The position numbers and the translations under genes were made by a program. Of a DNA stretch of 64,000 nt, positions 50,661 to 59,375 are shown piece by piece; position 1 is the stretch's first letter; every line of letters starts with the position of its first letter. The notes beneath the pieces were generated by a model. That model saw nothing but the letters and a program-made list of their open reading frames with translations, ran no database searches and was not told the DNA's origin. Origin of the DNA: Fibrobacter sp. (GTDB lineage: Bacteria; Fibrobacterota; Fibrobacteria; Fibrobacterales; Fibrobacteraceae). Where the stretch lies: NCBI GenBank assembly GCA_024399035.1, contig JAKSID010000007.1:22482-86481 (forward strand). Direction: 5' to 3'.

Positions 50661-50843
50661 ATGAAAAAAATTATTGACTGGACCAAGAATTACCTTAAAT
50701 CCTTGAACTGGATTGTACTCATTGGCATTGCCGTTTTCTGCATCGCACTGGCCATCATCAACAACATCCGCGTAGACGACACCAAGTCCGTAGATTGGAT
50801 TGGCAGTCAGGATGTTCTGGCTAAACCGGCGGAGATTCTCTAA
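50661..50843 (+). CDS. Small single-pass membrane protein, partner of the MauE/DoxX-like gene
   Basis: 60 residues from ATG 50661 (MKKIIDWTKNYLKSL); ATG 50655 is equally possible, and neither has a strong ribosome site. One hydrophobic helix (WIVLIGIAVFCIALAIINNI) is followed by a short tail (VDDTKSVDWIGSQDVLAKP). Family not recognised; the length and tail suggest a periplasmic-facing accessory. Its stop TAA overlaps the ATG of the next gene (TAATG), implying translational coupling and a shared function. Confidence 0.65.
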   Translation: MKKIIDWTKNYLKSLNWIVLIGIAVFCIALAIINNIRVDDTKSVDWIGSQDVLAKPAEIL

Positions 50844-51523
50844 TGAAAAAGAATACCATTATCTCCGCAGTTCTTTTGGCTGTCGCCTCCATTTTGGTGG
50901 CTATCGGCGTTGCCGAAATTTCCTTCCCGGAATCTTTTCTGACTTTTACCGACCAGGACTGGCTTATTGACCTTTGGCCCAAGGCTTACCGCTACAACAT
51001 TCACGTAGGCCTGGTCGCAATCGTCATTGCCACAGGCCTTTGCGTTCCGGCCTACAAGCTGCAAAAGGACTTTGCCATCCGCGCCTTGGAAACCTTGTTC
51101 CGCATTGGCATCGGCGGCATGTTCATTTTCGCCAGCATTTTCAAGATCCAGGACCCGCACCAGTTTGCAACCCTGGTAGCACAGTACCAGTTCTTCTCTG
51201 CGCTGCATGTGGATTTTGCCAACAACTTCTTCGCCCTAGTCTACCCCCAGTTTGAGCTGTGGTTCGGCTTGGCAATGATCTTTACACCCTGGGTCAAGGA
51301 ATCCGCTTTCGCCATCTTCTGGATGTTCGTAAGCTTTATTATCGCATTGGCTTGGGCATTGTGGAATGACCTGGGAATCACCTGCGGTTGCTTTGAATTG
51401 GAAGGTGCTCAGGACAAGGCAGAAGCCTGGACCAGCCTGATCCGCGACCTGATCCTGATCTGGCCTACCCTGTGGCTTGCCCTGCGCAAGAACAAGAGCC
51501 TTATCGGCGTCTGGAAAAAGTAA
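50843..51523 (+). CDS. MauE/DoxX-like integral membrane protein
   Basis: 226 residues with about six hydrophobic helices. The C-terminal part fits the MauE/DoxX superfamily: RIGIGGMFIFASIFKIQDPH, LWFGLAMIFTPW, and the conserved Cys pair in GITCGCFELEG followed by SLIRDLILIWPTLWLAL. In methylamine utilisation MauE is linked to disulfide formation; homologues elsewhere are often paired with rhodanese or thioredoxin-like proteins. The Cys-Gly-Cys suggests thiol redox chemistry in the membrane, which is inference. Coupled to the upstream small gene by a TAATG overlap. Its TAA stop starts a short dispersed repeat. Confidence 0.75.
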   Translation: MKKNTIISAVLLAVASILVAIGVAEISFPESFLTFTDQDWLIDLWPKAYRYNIHVGLVAIVIATGLCVPAYKLQKDFAIRALETLFRIGIGGMFIFASIFKIQDPHQFATLVAQYQFFSALHVDFANNFFALVYPQFELWFGLAMIFTPWVKESAFAIFWMFVSFIIALAWALWNDLGITCGCFELEGAQDKAEAWTSLIRDLILIWPTLWLALRKNKSLIGVWKK

Positions 51524-51600
51524 AGGAGATCCCGGATCATGTCCGGGATGACAGTGAGCGATTGTCCGGGATGACAGTGAGCGATTGTTCAGGATGACTT
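51521..51600 (+). repeat. Dispersed stop-codon-abutting element, shortened relative
   Basis: It starts at the stop codon as TAAAGGAGATCCCGGATC, with the hairpin ATCCCGGAT-CATG-TCCGGGAT. It continues with a 23 bp tandem repeat of GTCCGGGATGACAGTGAGCG plus ATT. The last GGATGACT runs into the stop codon of the convergent glycosyltransferase. Confidence 0.8.
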
Positions 51601-52732
51601 AAGCGAGAGCTTCCAAGACACGCTTGGAGAAAGACTCCATGGAGCAGCGGGACAACAGTTCTGCTGCTTTTTCTTCGTTGATAATGTTCTCACCGGCGAT
51701 GACGCGGTCGACGACTTGGGCATAGGCCTCTGCATCCGTAGGGGGATCGATGAGAGGGCAGACCCCTTCCAGATTCTCCTTGACGGCGGAGGTGGCCGCG
51801 CACAGAGCCGGCGTACCGCAGGCAATGGCCTCAATGGGCGGCAGTCCGAAACCTTCTAACAAAGAAGGATACACCATCAAATCTGAATGGCGGTAGAACT
51901 CACGCAACTGTTCTGCATCGAAGCGTTCAAAATGGAAAACGTTGTACAACCTCTTGGTGTTGATGATTTCCGTAAGACGCTCAGACACCTTCCCCACTCG
52001 CACAAAGGCAATATCAGGGCGAAGGCTTGCCAATTCAAAATAAGTATCGATGTTCTTTCGCGGTTCGTCCAAGCTCACGTTCAGGCACATGCCATAGAAA
52101 TTGCGCATGCCATGCTTGCGGCGGAAAGCCTGTTTTTCGTCGGGTTCCACCGGGAATCTGGGCTTGCAGAACAAGGCTGAATCAATGGGGCAGCCGATAG
52201 TAGCTCCAGGTGCGTTAGCCATCTTGGGGCCGAAATGGGCGGCAGCCTCCTTGCGGGTCCATTCTGAATTGTAGACAAATGAATTTGCCTTGACGCATTC
52301 ACGAATATAGAACAAATTAAGCAGCTTAAACTTCTTGCTGTCCGGGTACAAAGTCTCTGCAAAAGTATCGTGGACGAACATTACAGTCTTGCCGTTCGCT
52401 TTCTTGCAGGATTTCAAGGCCCTGTTGGCCACGGGCACCAAAAAGCCCAACTCCGGACGGATAAAGAAAACCACGTCGGGCTTTACCTTGACAATCACCT
52501 TTTTCAGGGGACTGCGAAAAGAAAGAAAGCCCGTATAAAGAGAACTGGCCCACACCTCATGGGACGTAAAAGCACCCCCGGTCGTCACAGGATTTGGAAA
52601 GAACTTAGGCGTCTTAAGCCAAAGCACATGAACTTCGTACTCCGAAGCCACCGCCTTAGCCAAATTCTGGGTCAAACGACCAAAACTGGTGCATTCGTTC
52701 TTGTCACAAATGAATAAAATTTTCTTCGCCAT
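51599..52732 (-). CDS. Glycosyltransferase, GT4 family (GT-B fold)
   Basis: 377 residues. N-terminal Rossmann domain (KKILFICDKNECTSFGRLTQ) and C-terminal donor-binding domain with GMCLNVSLDEPRKNIDTYFE, the AFVRVGKVS-type strand, and YPSLLEGFGLPPIEAIACGT carrying the GT4 E-x7-E motif. Retaining sugar transfer from a nucleotide sugar is expected; donor and acceptor are unknown. It is convergent with the MauE-like gene and divergent from the GT2 gene at 52808 (75 bp apart), so it flanks the glycan cluster. Confidence 0.88.
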   Translation of the reverse strand: MAKKILFICDKNECTSFGRLTQNLAKAVASEYEVHVLWLKTPKFFPNPVTTGGAFTSHEVWASSLYTGFLSFRSPLKKVIVKVKPDVVFFIRPELGFLVPVANRALKSCKKANGKTVMFVHDTFAETLYPDSKKFKLLNLFYIRECVKANSFVYNSEWTRKEAAAHFGPKMANAPGATIGCPIDSALFCKPRFPVEPDEKQAFRRKHGMRNFYGMCLNVSLDEPRKNIDTYFELASLRPDIAFVRVGKVSERLTEIINTKRLYNVFHFERFDAEQLREFYRHSDLMVYPSLLEGFGLPPIEAIACGTPALCAATSAVKENLEGVCPLIDPPTDAEAYAQVVDRVIAGENIINEEKAAELLSRCSMESFSKRVLEALA

Positions 52733-52807
52733 GGGGAACCGTTCTAATGGCCATAAAATAATAAAATGAACGTCTCTCCATTAATATGAACTTGCTATAT
52801 TCACTCT

Positions 52808-53752
52808 ATGGCTAAAATTTGCATCGTTCTTGCAACCTACAACGGAGAAAAGTATCTGTCCCAGATGCTGGACTCCCTCGTGGCACAGACAAGGCCTGCA
52901 GATATGATCATTGCCGTAGATGACGGGTCAAAGGATTCCTCGGCCCAGATTCTCGAAAGCTATGCCCAAAAGCTCCCCCTGCAAATTCACGTTTCGCCTC
53001 AAAACCAGGGGCACCGAGCCGCCTTCTCCAAGGGTTTGGAAATTGCCCAGTCCCAGTTGGGCCCCGAAGACCTGATTGCCCTGGCCGACCAGGACGACAT
53101 TTGGCTCCCCCACAAGCTGAGCATTCTTGAAAACGAGATTGGCGTAGTCCACAGCCTGATTTTTGGAGACGCCCAGGTTATCGATGGCGACGGAAAGGTC
53201 GTTGCAGAATCCTGGCGCACAAAATCCAACATTAACTTGAACACAACCATCAAGCACCAGATTGCGGGCATCAATCACGTTACTGGTTGCCTTTGCATGT
53301 TCAAGGCAAAGCTTTTAAACACAATCCTCCCTATACCGGAGGGTGTTACTGTACATGACCGCTGGATCGCCATGATTGCCGAAAGAAACGGCGGTATCAA
53401 GGCCATTCCCGAAAGAGTGGTCCAGTACAGAATCCATGGAGCAAACGCCGTTGGCGGAAAATCCGACACCTCCATGAGCAACACTTTGAAACTCCAGGAA
53501 ATCTGGGCAACCACCATCCTGGAAAACCTTACCCTGCTTAAGCTGACCGACAGCGAGATTTCCTTTGCACAAAGGCTCTTGTCTATTACCAAGCAGCGAA
53601 TGAACCAGAGCCTGGTGCTGGACGAAATCATTTGGGTCTTTACGAACAGAAAATATCTGTTCCTGGACGCACCCCAGCTGACCACCGCAAAGCGGATCCT
53701 GTTCTCCGTGGTAGGACTCCCCCTGGCAAAGAAACTGTGGGGTAAGGAATAA
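52808..53752 (+). CDS. Glycosyltransferase, GT2 family
   Basis: 314 residues, GT-A fold: ICIVLATYNGEKYLSQMLDS, the nucleotide-binding DDGSKDSS, LIALADQDDIWLPHKL with the DQDD (DxD-like) metal motif, and the acceptor-side HDRWIAMIAERNGG block. This pattern is shared with rhamnosyl- and related transferases of O-antigen or capsule synthesis. First of a four-gene unit: its TAA overlaps the next ATG (TAATG). Product sugar unknown. Confidence 0.9.
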   Translation: MAKICIVLATYNGEKYLSQMLDSLVAQTRPADMIIAVDDGSKDSSAQILESYAQKLPLQIHVSPQNQGHRAAFSKGLEIAQSQLGPEDLIALADQDDIWLPHKLSILENEIGVVHSLIFGDAQVIDGDGKVVAESWRTKSNINLNTTIKHQIAGINHVTGCLCMFKAKLLNTILPIPEGVTVHDRWIAMIAERNGGIKAIPERVVQYRIHGANAVGGKSDTSMSNTLKLQEIWATTILENLTLLKLTDSEISFAQRLLSITKQRMNQSLVLDEIIWVFTNRKYLFLDAPQLTTAKRILFSVVGLPLAKKLWGKE

Positions 53753-54951
53753 TGCGCATCGGCATCGACATCAAGTGCCTGCGCACCAACAACAGCGGTA
53801 TCGGCAGGTACACACGTAACCTGATGAACGCGTTGCAGAAGGTGGACTCCAGCAATGAGTACGTGCTGTTCTCCCCTAGCCCGGTGGATTATCAGATTAC
53901 CAATCCTAAGTGGAGTGCCGTCGTGGTGCCCACCAAGTTGCCCGGAATCCTTTGGCAACAGTTGGTTTTACCCAAGGCTTTAAAGCGAGAGAAAATCGAC
54001 GTAGTCTGGGGACCGGAACAAACCATTCCCGTATGCGGCCTGGGATGCGGTTTGGGACATTGTTCAAACCACGCAAAGATTTCCTCCGTATTGACGATCC
54101 ACGACTTCGTCTATAAGCGTTTCCCGGAGACCATGCAAAAGTCCGTTTTGTGGATTACCAGGATTTTTGGATCCAAGTCTATCAAGAGCGCATCCGCCAT
54201 TGTTCCTGTTTCTGAATTTACCAAGGGCGAGCTTTTTCACTTTTATCCGAATTTGGACAAAGATAAAGTGGATGTAGTGAGCTGCGCCGTGAATAGCGCC
54301 GAGAGTTGCTTGGACTACCGCGCCGCAGGGATCGCCGATAGAACTGCCGCAGGGATCGCTGATAGAACTGCCGCAGGGATCGCTGATAGAACTGCCGCAG
54401 GGATCGCGCAGAGTCGCAAAAAGCAACTGCTGTTCGTAGGCAGCCTGGAGCCCCGCAAGAACCTACCGAACCTGATTTACGCCCTAGAAATTTTGCAAAA
54501 GAAGGGCGTTGTGGTGCCATTGGTCCTGACCGGGCCCAAGGGCTGGAAGAACAAGACTTTCAAGGATCTGATTGCCACCACCAACGTTGCTGAAAGCATT
54601 TGCCACAAGGGCTATGTGTCAGACGAAGAACTTCGAGCCTTGTACAAGGAAAGCGCCGCCGTGGTATTCCCGTCGGTGTACGAAGGATTTGGCTTGCCTG
54701 CCTTGGAAGCTTTGAGCTTTGGAACGCCGGTGCTCACATCCAAGGGTACCGTCATGGCTTCTGCATTGGGCGACTGCGGTTTGTATTTTGATGCGGCTGA
54801 TCCGCAGTCTATGGCGCAGGTAATCGAGAAATTTTGGAACGCCGGGTACGAGGTGCCGGAGTCGTCCCGCAGGACTTTACTTGCTAGATACACTTGGGAG
54901 AATTCCGCAAGCAAGCTGATTGAAGTTTTCCACAAGGTGTGCCATGAGTAA
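53752..54951 (+). CDS. Glycosyltransferase, GT4 family, with an in-frame 24 bp repeat insertion
   Basis: 399 residues. N-terminal domain with IKCLRTNNSGIGRYTRNLMN. The C-terminal donor domain has LLFVGSLEPRKNLPNLIYAL, VVPLVLTGPKGW and FPSVYEGFGLPALEALSFGT (E-x7-E). Between the two domains lie three and a half copies of AAGIADRT, encoded by exact or near-exact 24 bp tandem repeats, right where the interdomain linker should be. Overlap TAATG with the GT2 gene before it, and an 8 bp overlap with the one after, indicate tight coupling. The enzyme is likely functional since motifs are intact. Confidence 0.9.
   Translation: MRIGIDIKCLRTNNSGIGRYTRNLMNALQKVDSSNEYVLFSPSPVDYQITNPKWSAVVVPTKLPGILWQQLVLPKALKREKIDVVWGPEQTIPVCGLGCGLGHCSNHAKISSVLTIHDFVYKRFPETMQKSVLWITRIFGSKSIKSASAIVPVSEFTKGELFHFYPNLDKDKVDVVSCAVNSAESCLDYRAAGIADRTAAGIADRTAAGIADRTAAGIAQSRKKQLLFVGSLEPRKNLPNLIYALEILQKKGVVVPLVLTGPKGWKNKTFKDLIATTNVAESICHKGYVSDEELRALYKESAAVVFPSVYEGFGLPALEALSFGTPVLTSKGTVMASALGDCGLYFDAADPQSMAQVIEKFWNAGYEVPESSRRTLLARYTWENSASKLIEVFHKVCHE
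54322..54410 (+). repeat. 24 bp tandem repeat inside the GT4 gene
   Basis: GCCGCAGGGATCGC(C/T)GATAGAACT occurs at 54322, 54346 and 54370 with a partial fourth copy at 54394. The 24 bp period equals that in ligA and in the 34 kb element and keeps the reading frame. Confidence 0.88.
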
Positions 54952-55978
54952 GACTACCGCCATCATTCTGGTGACCTACAACGGATGGGAACTGACCAAG
55001 GCATGTCTGCAGGACCTGCTTCCCCTTTTGGATGTTGCGCAAGGAACCGCGTCTAGCGTCGAACAACGAACTGCTGATGCTCCAGGGACTGCTGATGCTC
55101 CAGGGACTGCGCCGGACTTCGTAGTGGCCATTGCGGACAACGGCAGTACCGACGGCACCTTGGAGAACTTGCGAAAGGAATTCCCTGCAGAGAAGTTCCC
55201 GAGGATACATGTTTACCCTCAGGCGGGGAACCTTGGTTTTGGCGCGGCGAATAACGGAGCTATCCGCGGGTTACAAAAAGACGGCGTTGAATTTGACGCA
55301 GTCTGCCTGCTGAATAACGATACACGATTTGACGCAAACGCCATTGTAACGCTGCGTGCAGAACTGGACCGCGTAGGCGATAAAGCAGTTCTCGCACCCA
55401 CCACCCTGAACGTGGACGAAACCCGCCAGAACAACTTCTTTGCGGGCTTGGGCCCCCAGGGAATCGGGTACATCAACTTTTTGATGAACGCCTTTAGGAA
55501 CGAAGAAGGCGCGGCCCGGGTATTGGAAGGAACGCCCGAGGCGTGTGAATTCGAAGGTCTGCAGGAGACGAACTGGACAAGCGCCGTCTGCTGGATGATG
55601 ACCGCAGAACTGTGGAACCGCGTCGGCGGCTTCGACGAAAATATCTTTATGTACTACGAAGACGCCGACATGGCGCTCCGTTGTCGCAAACTGGGTGCGC
55701 GGTTCTTCATTAGCGACCGTAGCGCCATCACCCACCTGGGTGGCGGTTCCGCCAAGAGCTCCCTCAGCCGCGCCCTGCAGCACGACCGTTCACAGCAGTA
55801 CGTTTTCAAAAAGCACTTCGGCATCCCCGGCATGATGCTTTCCAAGAAGTTCCGTTTCTTGCGTAGCATGGTCCGCATCCTTGCGTCCCTCCCCCACGCC
55901 GTAGCGGGTTCCAGCGCACCCACCAAAAGAGAGTACATCAAGCATCATCTCGCTTTGCTGAAAGAGGCAATCCTATGA
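54944..55978 (+). CDS. Glycosyltransferase, GT2 family (rhamnosyltransferase-like)
   Basis: 344 residues from ATG 54944, overlapping the previous gene by 8 bp; an in-frame ATG further upstream would overlap more. GT-A motifs: TAIILVTYNGWELTKACLQD, IADNGSTDGTLENLRKEF, CLLNNDTRFDANAIVTLRAE (NNDT in the DxD place), and VGGFDENIFMYYEDADMALR, typical of WbbL-type rhamnosyltransferases. Residues about 44-55 (ADAPGTADAPGT) come from an 18 bp tandem duplication between the first strand and the DNGS motif. Its TGA overlaps the ATG of the Wzi-like gene. Confidence 0.88.
   Translation: MSKTTAIILVTYNGWELTKACLQDLLPLLDVAQGTASSVEQRTADAPGTADAPGTAPDFVVAIADNGSTDGTLENLRKEFPAEKFPRIHVYPQAGNLGFGAANNGAIRGLQKDGVEFDAVCLLNNDTRFDANAIVTLRAELDRVGDKAVLAPTTLNVDETRQNNFFAGLGPQGIGYINFLMNAFRNEEGAARVLEGTPEACEFEGLQETNWTSAVCWMMTAELWNRVGGFDENIFMYYEDADMALRCRKLGARFFISDRSAITHLGGGSAKSSLSRALQHDRSQQYVFKKHFGIPGMMLSKKFRFLRSMVRILASLPHAVAGSSAPTKREYIKHHLALLKEAIL
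55073..55108 (+). repeat. 18 bp tandem duplication inside the GT2 gene
   Basis: GCTGATGCTCCAGGGACT occurs twice exactly and in frame. Confidence 0.85.
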
Positions 55979-57459
55979 TTCTACGCAACGCACAAATTTT
56001 GCAAAAAATCTTTTTCGCCATGGCAATGCTAGGCGCATTCGCCATACCCTCTTTTGCAAGCGGCAGCGACCCTAGTGTCACCCATTTCTCTTTCCAGGAT
56101 TCCGCAAAGAACAAGGAAGTGAATATCCGCGCCCAGATTGTGGACTCCCTTTCCATTACCAATCTGAATAACGCCACTACCCACTACGACAACAACATGT
56201 CGGTACGCCTTTTCCTGGACGGCCATTTTACTGAGGCATTGCAGTTTGCCGCCAAGGTCATGGTCATTAACGACTACACCAACCGTTTTATTCCCGACCA
56301 TTTCTTCAATCCCGACGAAGGCCTGCCCTACGTTAAGCAAAGCGACACCCGCCGCACCTGGGACATGTTCTCCGCCAACGTCTCCTATGACGCCAAGGCC
56401 ATTCGCCTGATGACCGGCTACGATTACCTCCAGTGGGGCCCAGCCCGTCGTAACAACGTTATCCTCCGCGGCGAAAAGAGCAATTACCGCCCCTGGCAGG
56501 ATTCCACGGCCCACCTTTTGAGCCCAGCACCTGCGCCCTATTTCGGCTACCAGCTGTCCGTAGGCCCTGTGGTCTACACCCAGTACGCCATGCAGCTTAC
56601 CGAAAGGAAAGGCTACGACAAGTATCTGCACGCCCACCGCCTAGACTTGAACCTGCCCAAGAACATCACCCTGGGCCTTACAGAGACAGCCCTGTACGGC
56701 AGCACCACCGAAGACGTCACCACCAATCCCAATCCTAACTTTGACGCCGACAGCAGCGCCCGCGAATTCCAGTGGGCCTACGTCATACCCTTCCTCATGT
56801 ACAACTTCGAGGAACACATCCTTGGTGACCAGGACAACATTTCCATGTCCTTCGACATCAGCATCAAGACAATTCCCCATTGGGAAATCTACGGCGAACT
56901 CATGTGGGACGACATGAAGACGCCCACCAGCATGTTTGACGATTCCTGGTGGGGCAACAAGTGGGCAGCCTCCATCGGCATCGCCCGCGACAGCCTGCGA
57001 CTCGGTCCAACTTACTGGAACTGGTACACGGAATACACCCGCGTAGAGCCCTGGGTCTACACCCACCACAAGGGCGGCGGATACACCTACGCACATTACA
57101 GACAAAATCTCGCTACGGATCTAGGTCCCAACAGTCAGGAACTTTATACGGAATTGACCGGCACTTACAAGCATGACCGAGGCCTGTTCAAGGACGCACA
57201 AATCCAAGGAACACTTTTCGCCAGCGCCGTGGCCAAAGATTCCGCTAACGGCGGCAACATGACCGACATTCACGACTACGAAGTTGACGGCACCGCAAAG
57301 AATTTCCTGAACGACGAAACCACATTCCGCTACCTGGAACTTGGCGCAGGAATCGATTTGAAAGTCTGGAGCTGGATTAGTTTCAAGGCAACCTACTCCA
57401 GGTTCTTCGGAGCCTACGAAGGTTACCACACAAGCATGACCGGCTCTTTCCAGTGGTAA
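55975..57459 (+). CDS. Wzi-like outer-membrane capsule assembly barrel
   Basis: 494 residues. A signal peptide (IFFAMAMLGAFAIPSFA) precedes an outer-membrane barrel rich in Tyr/Trp strands. The block TGYDYLQWGPARRNNVILRG is close to the Wzi/capsule-assembly family (WGPGRxxNLxLS type); strands continue to the terminal MTGSFQW. Wzi anchors or organises surface polysaccharide at the outer membrane. ATGA overlap with the upstream glycosyltransferase places it in the same translationally coupled unit, which supports export of the glycan those enzymes make. A bidirectional terminator follows. Confidence 0.78.
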   Translation: MILRNAQILQKIFFAMAMLGAFAIPSFASGSDPSVTHFSFQDSAKNKEVNIRAQIVDSLSITNLNNATTHYDNNMSVRLFLDGHFTEALQFAAKVMVINDYTNRFIPDHFFNPDEGLPYVKQSDTRRTWDMFSANVSYDAKAIRLMTGYDYLQWGPARRNNVILRGEKSNYRPWQDSTAHLLSPAPAPYFGYQLSVGPVVYTQYAMQLTERKGYDKYLHAHRLDLNLPKNITLGLTETALYGSTTEDVTTNPNPNFDADSSAREFQWAYVIPFLMYNFEEHILGDQDNISMSFDISIKTIPHWEIYGELMWDDMKTPTSMFDDSWWGNKWAASIGIARDSLRLGPTYWNWYTEYTRVEPWVYTHHKGGGYTYAHYRQNLATDLGPNSQELYTELTGTYKHDRGLFKDAQIQGTLFASAVAKDSANGGNMTDIHDYEVDGTAKNFLNDETTFRYLELGAGIDLKVWSWISFKATYSRFFGAYEGYHTSMTGSFQW

Positions 57460-57475
57460 CAAATTAGGATTATAC

Positions 57476-57516
57476 AAAAAAAATCCGTCAAGCATTTTGC
57501 CTGACGGATTTTTGCT
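57476..57516. terminator. Bidirectional terminator after the glycan cluster
   Basis: AAAAATCCGTCA / TGACGGATTTTT stem with an 11-base loop, serving both the Wzi-like gene and the convergent permease gene. Confidence 0.92.
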
Positions 57517-57534
57517 ATTGAACTTTTTGCTGGT

Positions 57535-58827
57535 TTAGCAGCACTTTGATTTCTTTTTAGGAATCAGGCCCACCACAATGAGGATGGCGAGAACGATAGC
57601 GCTACCGTAATCGAACCAGCCCAATCCTTCGCCATGGCAAGCAGGGCCCTTCATGGTTATGGAGCTGAGAAAGGTATCCATCATAAAGGTGTCCACCACC
57701 CAGCCGAAGAAGAAGGCGCCGGCAGCGATGCTGAAGATATATGCAGCCAGAGTGCGCTTGCCGAAGGTCTTGCCCACCACCACCATGGAGGCGATGCTAG
57801 TTGCAGGCCCAGCCATGAGCAGCACCAATGCAGCTCCGGGAGGCAAGCCCTTAGCCATGAGAGCCAAAGCCAGCGGGATGGAGCCTGTAGAACAGGTGTA
57901 CATGGGCATGGAAATCAACAGCATAGCGAACATGCAGAGGATAGGATATTCGCGAATGGACATGAACAGTTCATCGGGAACAAACGCAGCAATCAAAGCA
58001 CCCAGAGCCAAGCCGATCAGCAGCCAGCGAGTGATTTCAGGAAGCAGGTCGCCGAAACCGTATTCAAAGGTTTCCTTCAGTTTGCCCAAGAAACCGTAAT
58101 TGTGTTCGGCATGTTCATCGTGATCATGGCCACCGCAACAGCACTTGTGTTCTTCTTCGTGTTTTTCTTCATGCTCGTGACAGCAGCACTTATGCTCTTC
58201 TTCGTGTTTTTCTTCATGCTCGTGACAGCAGCACTTATGTTCTTCTTCGCGAGGTTTCTCGTGGCCACAGCAGCAATTATGTTCCTCGTGTTTTTCTTCA
58301 TGTCCGCAGCAACAATGTTCCTCGTGATCATGATCATCGTGGTCGTCATCGCAACCGCCGCAGCAGCAGCTTTCCTTAGGTACTTCGATCTTGGAGAGGT
58401 CTTCATCCTTTTCGCCGCGGGTCACAAAGTTTGTGAGCAAGCCGCCGAACATAGAGGAAACAAAAGCGGCCAGCGGGCGGAGAATCGCAAAGGGCAATCC
58501 CAGCAAAGAGTAAGTTGCCAGAATGGAATCCACGCCTGTAGCCGGCGTAGAAATCAAGAAACTGACGCTAGCGCCCTTGCTGGCACCTTCCTTGCGCAGC
58601 GCAACCGCCGTAGGAATCACGCCGCAACTACAAATAGGCAGAGGAATGCCGAACAGTGCCGAAAGCAGCACCGACTTGAAATTAGGCTTGCTGATCTTGG
58701 GCACATACAGGTTGCGAGGCACCCACACGTGCAAAATGCCGGCCAGCAAGAAACCCAAAAGCAGGAAGGGAGCCATTTCTGCAAACAGTTCCACTAACGC
58801 AGAAAGAAATGTTGTTATGTATTCCAT
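57535..58827 (-). CDS. SO_0444-type permease (DUF318) with Cys/His-rich metal-binding loop; probable metal efflux
   Basis: 430 residues. Two groups of four hydrophobic helices flank a soluble loop. The first has FLLLGFLLAGILHVWVP, PLPICSCGVIPTAVALRKEG and FLISTPATGVDSILATYSL; the second has LISMPMYTCSTGSIPLALAL and AGPATSIASMVVVGK. These duplicated CS-containing, TP-rich motifs mark the ArsP/DUF318 family of metal(loid) efflux permeases. The loop (about 150-245) has six CCC triplets among His, Glu and Asp, partly an exact 15-residue repeat (KCCCHEHEEKHEEEH). The last residues are KCC. The upstream ArsR-type sensor and shared operon support export of a thiophilic metal; copper, zinc or cadmium cannot be told apart. 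Confidence 0.86.
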   Translation of the reverse strand: MEYITTFLSALVELFAEMAPFLLLGFLLAGILHVWVPRNLYVPKISKPNFKSVLLSALFGIPLPICSCGVIPTAVALRKEGASKGASVSFLISTPATGVDSILATYSLLGLPFAILRPLAAFVSSMFGGLLTNFVTRGEKDEDLSKIEVPKESCCCGGCDDDHDDHDHEEHCCCGHEEKHEEHNCCCGHEKPREEEHKCCCHEHEEKHEEEHKCCCHEHEEKHEEEHKCCCGGHDHDEHAEHNYGFLGKLKETFEYGFGDLLPEITRWLLIGLALGALIAAFVPDELFMSIREYPILCMFAMLLISMPMYTCSTGSIPLALALMAKGLPPGAALVLLMAGPATSIASMVVVGKTFGKRTLAAYIFSIAAGAFFFGWVVDTFMMDTFLSSITMKGPACHGEGLGWFDYGSAIVLAILIVVGLIPKKKSKCC

Positions 58828-58829
58828 TT

Positions 58830-59288
58830 TTAATCCTCAAGGACGTGGGCCATGCCCTGATTAAAGATCATCTTTACGTGTTCATCGGCCAAGGAGTAGT
58901 AAACCACACTACCTTCCTTGCGATACTTCACCAAGTTGGACTGCTTCAAAATGCGGAGCTGGTGAGAAATGGAGGACTTGGTCATGCCCAGCAAAACAGA
59001 AATATCGCTGACGCACATTTCCGGGCGGCAAGCTCCCCCATGGCATTCTCCATGGCAATCATGCTGCATGGTACCCTTACCATGAGCCTTATGTTCAACC
59101 ATGTGGTCCTCAGCCTTCATCAAAGCGCAAAGGATCTTGACACGGGTGAAGTCACAGAAAATCTTAAAGGTATCGGCCAGATCCATCAGGGATTCGTCTG
59201 CTGGGAGCATAGGGCGAATGGCGTTCACCACTTCTTCGTGAATGACGCTGCAATCAGAGCCTTCGAAATCCATTTCCTTTTCAGCCAT
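58830..59288 (-). CDS. ArsR/SmtB family metal-sensing repressor with an inserted Cys/His loop
   Basis: 152 residues, longer than typical members (about 100-120). Winged helix: FKIFCDFTRVKILCALMKAE, CVSDISVLLGMTKSSISHQL, VKYRKEGSVVYYSLADEHV. The usual ELCV metal motif appears as EMCVSD, next to an insertion of about 30 residues with HDCHGECHGGAC. A Cys in the N-terminal arm (SDCSVIHEE) and the C-terminal DEHV...H block could complete metal sites. It begins the operon: the permease starts 2 bp after its stop. A palindromic operator overlaps the promoter (59376-59426), the standard ArsR derepression arrangement. Confidence 0.9.
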   Translation of the reverse strand: MAEKEMDFEGSDCSVIHEEVVNAIRPMLPADESLMDLADTFKIFCDFTRVKILCALMKAEDHMVEHKAHGKGTMQHDCHGECHGGACRPEMCVSDISVLLGMTKSSISHQLRILKQSNLVKYRKEGSVVYYSLADEHVKMIFNQGMAHVLED

Positions 59289-59306
59289 ATTGAGCCTCTA
59301 TCTACT

Positions 59307-59342
59307 AGATCCTTCGACGCGCTTCGCTTGCTCAGGATGACA
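59307..59342. repeat. Dispersed repeat in the leader of the arsR-type gene
   Basis: GATCCTTCGACGCGCTTCGC then TTGCTCAGGATGACA; the inverse of the sequence inside the methyltransferase gene at 42418. It lies between promoter and start codon, so it is transcribed as leader RNA. Confidence 0.75.
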
Positions 59343-59375
59343 GCAAAAGCGACATCTTTTCAAAAGAGTTAAAGA

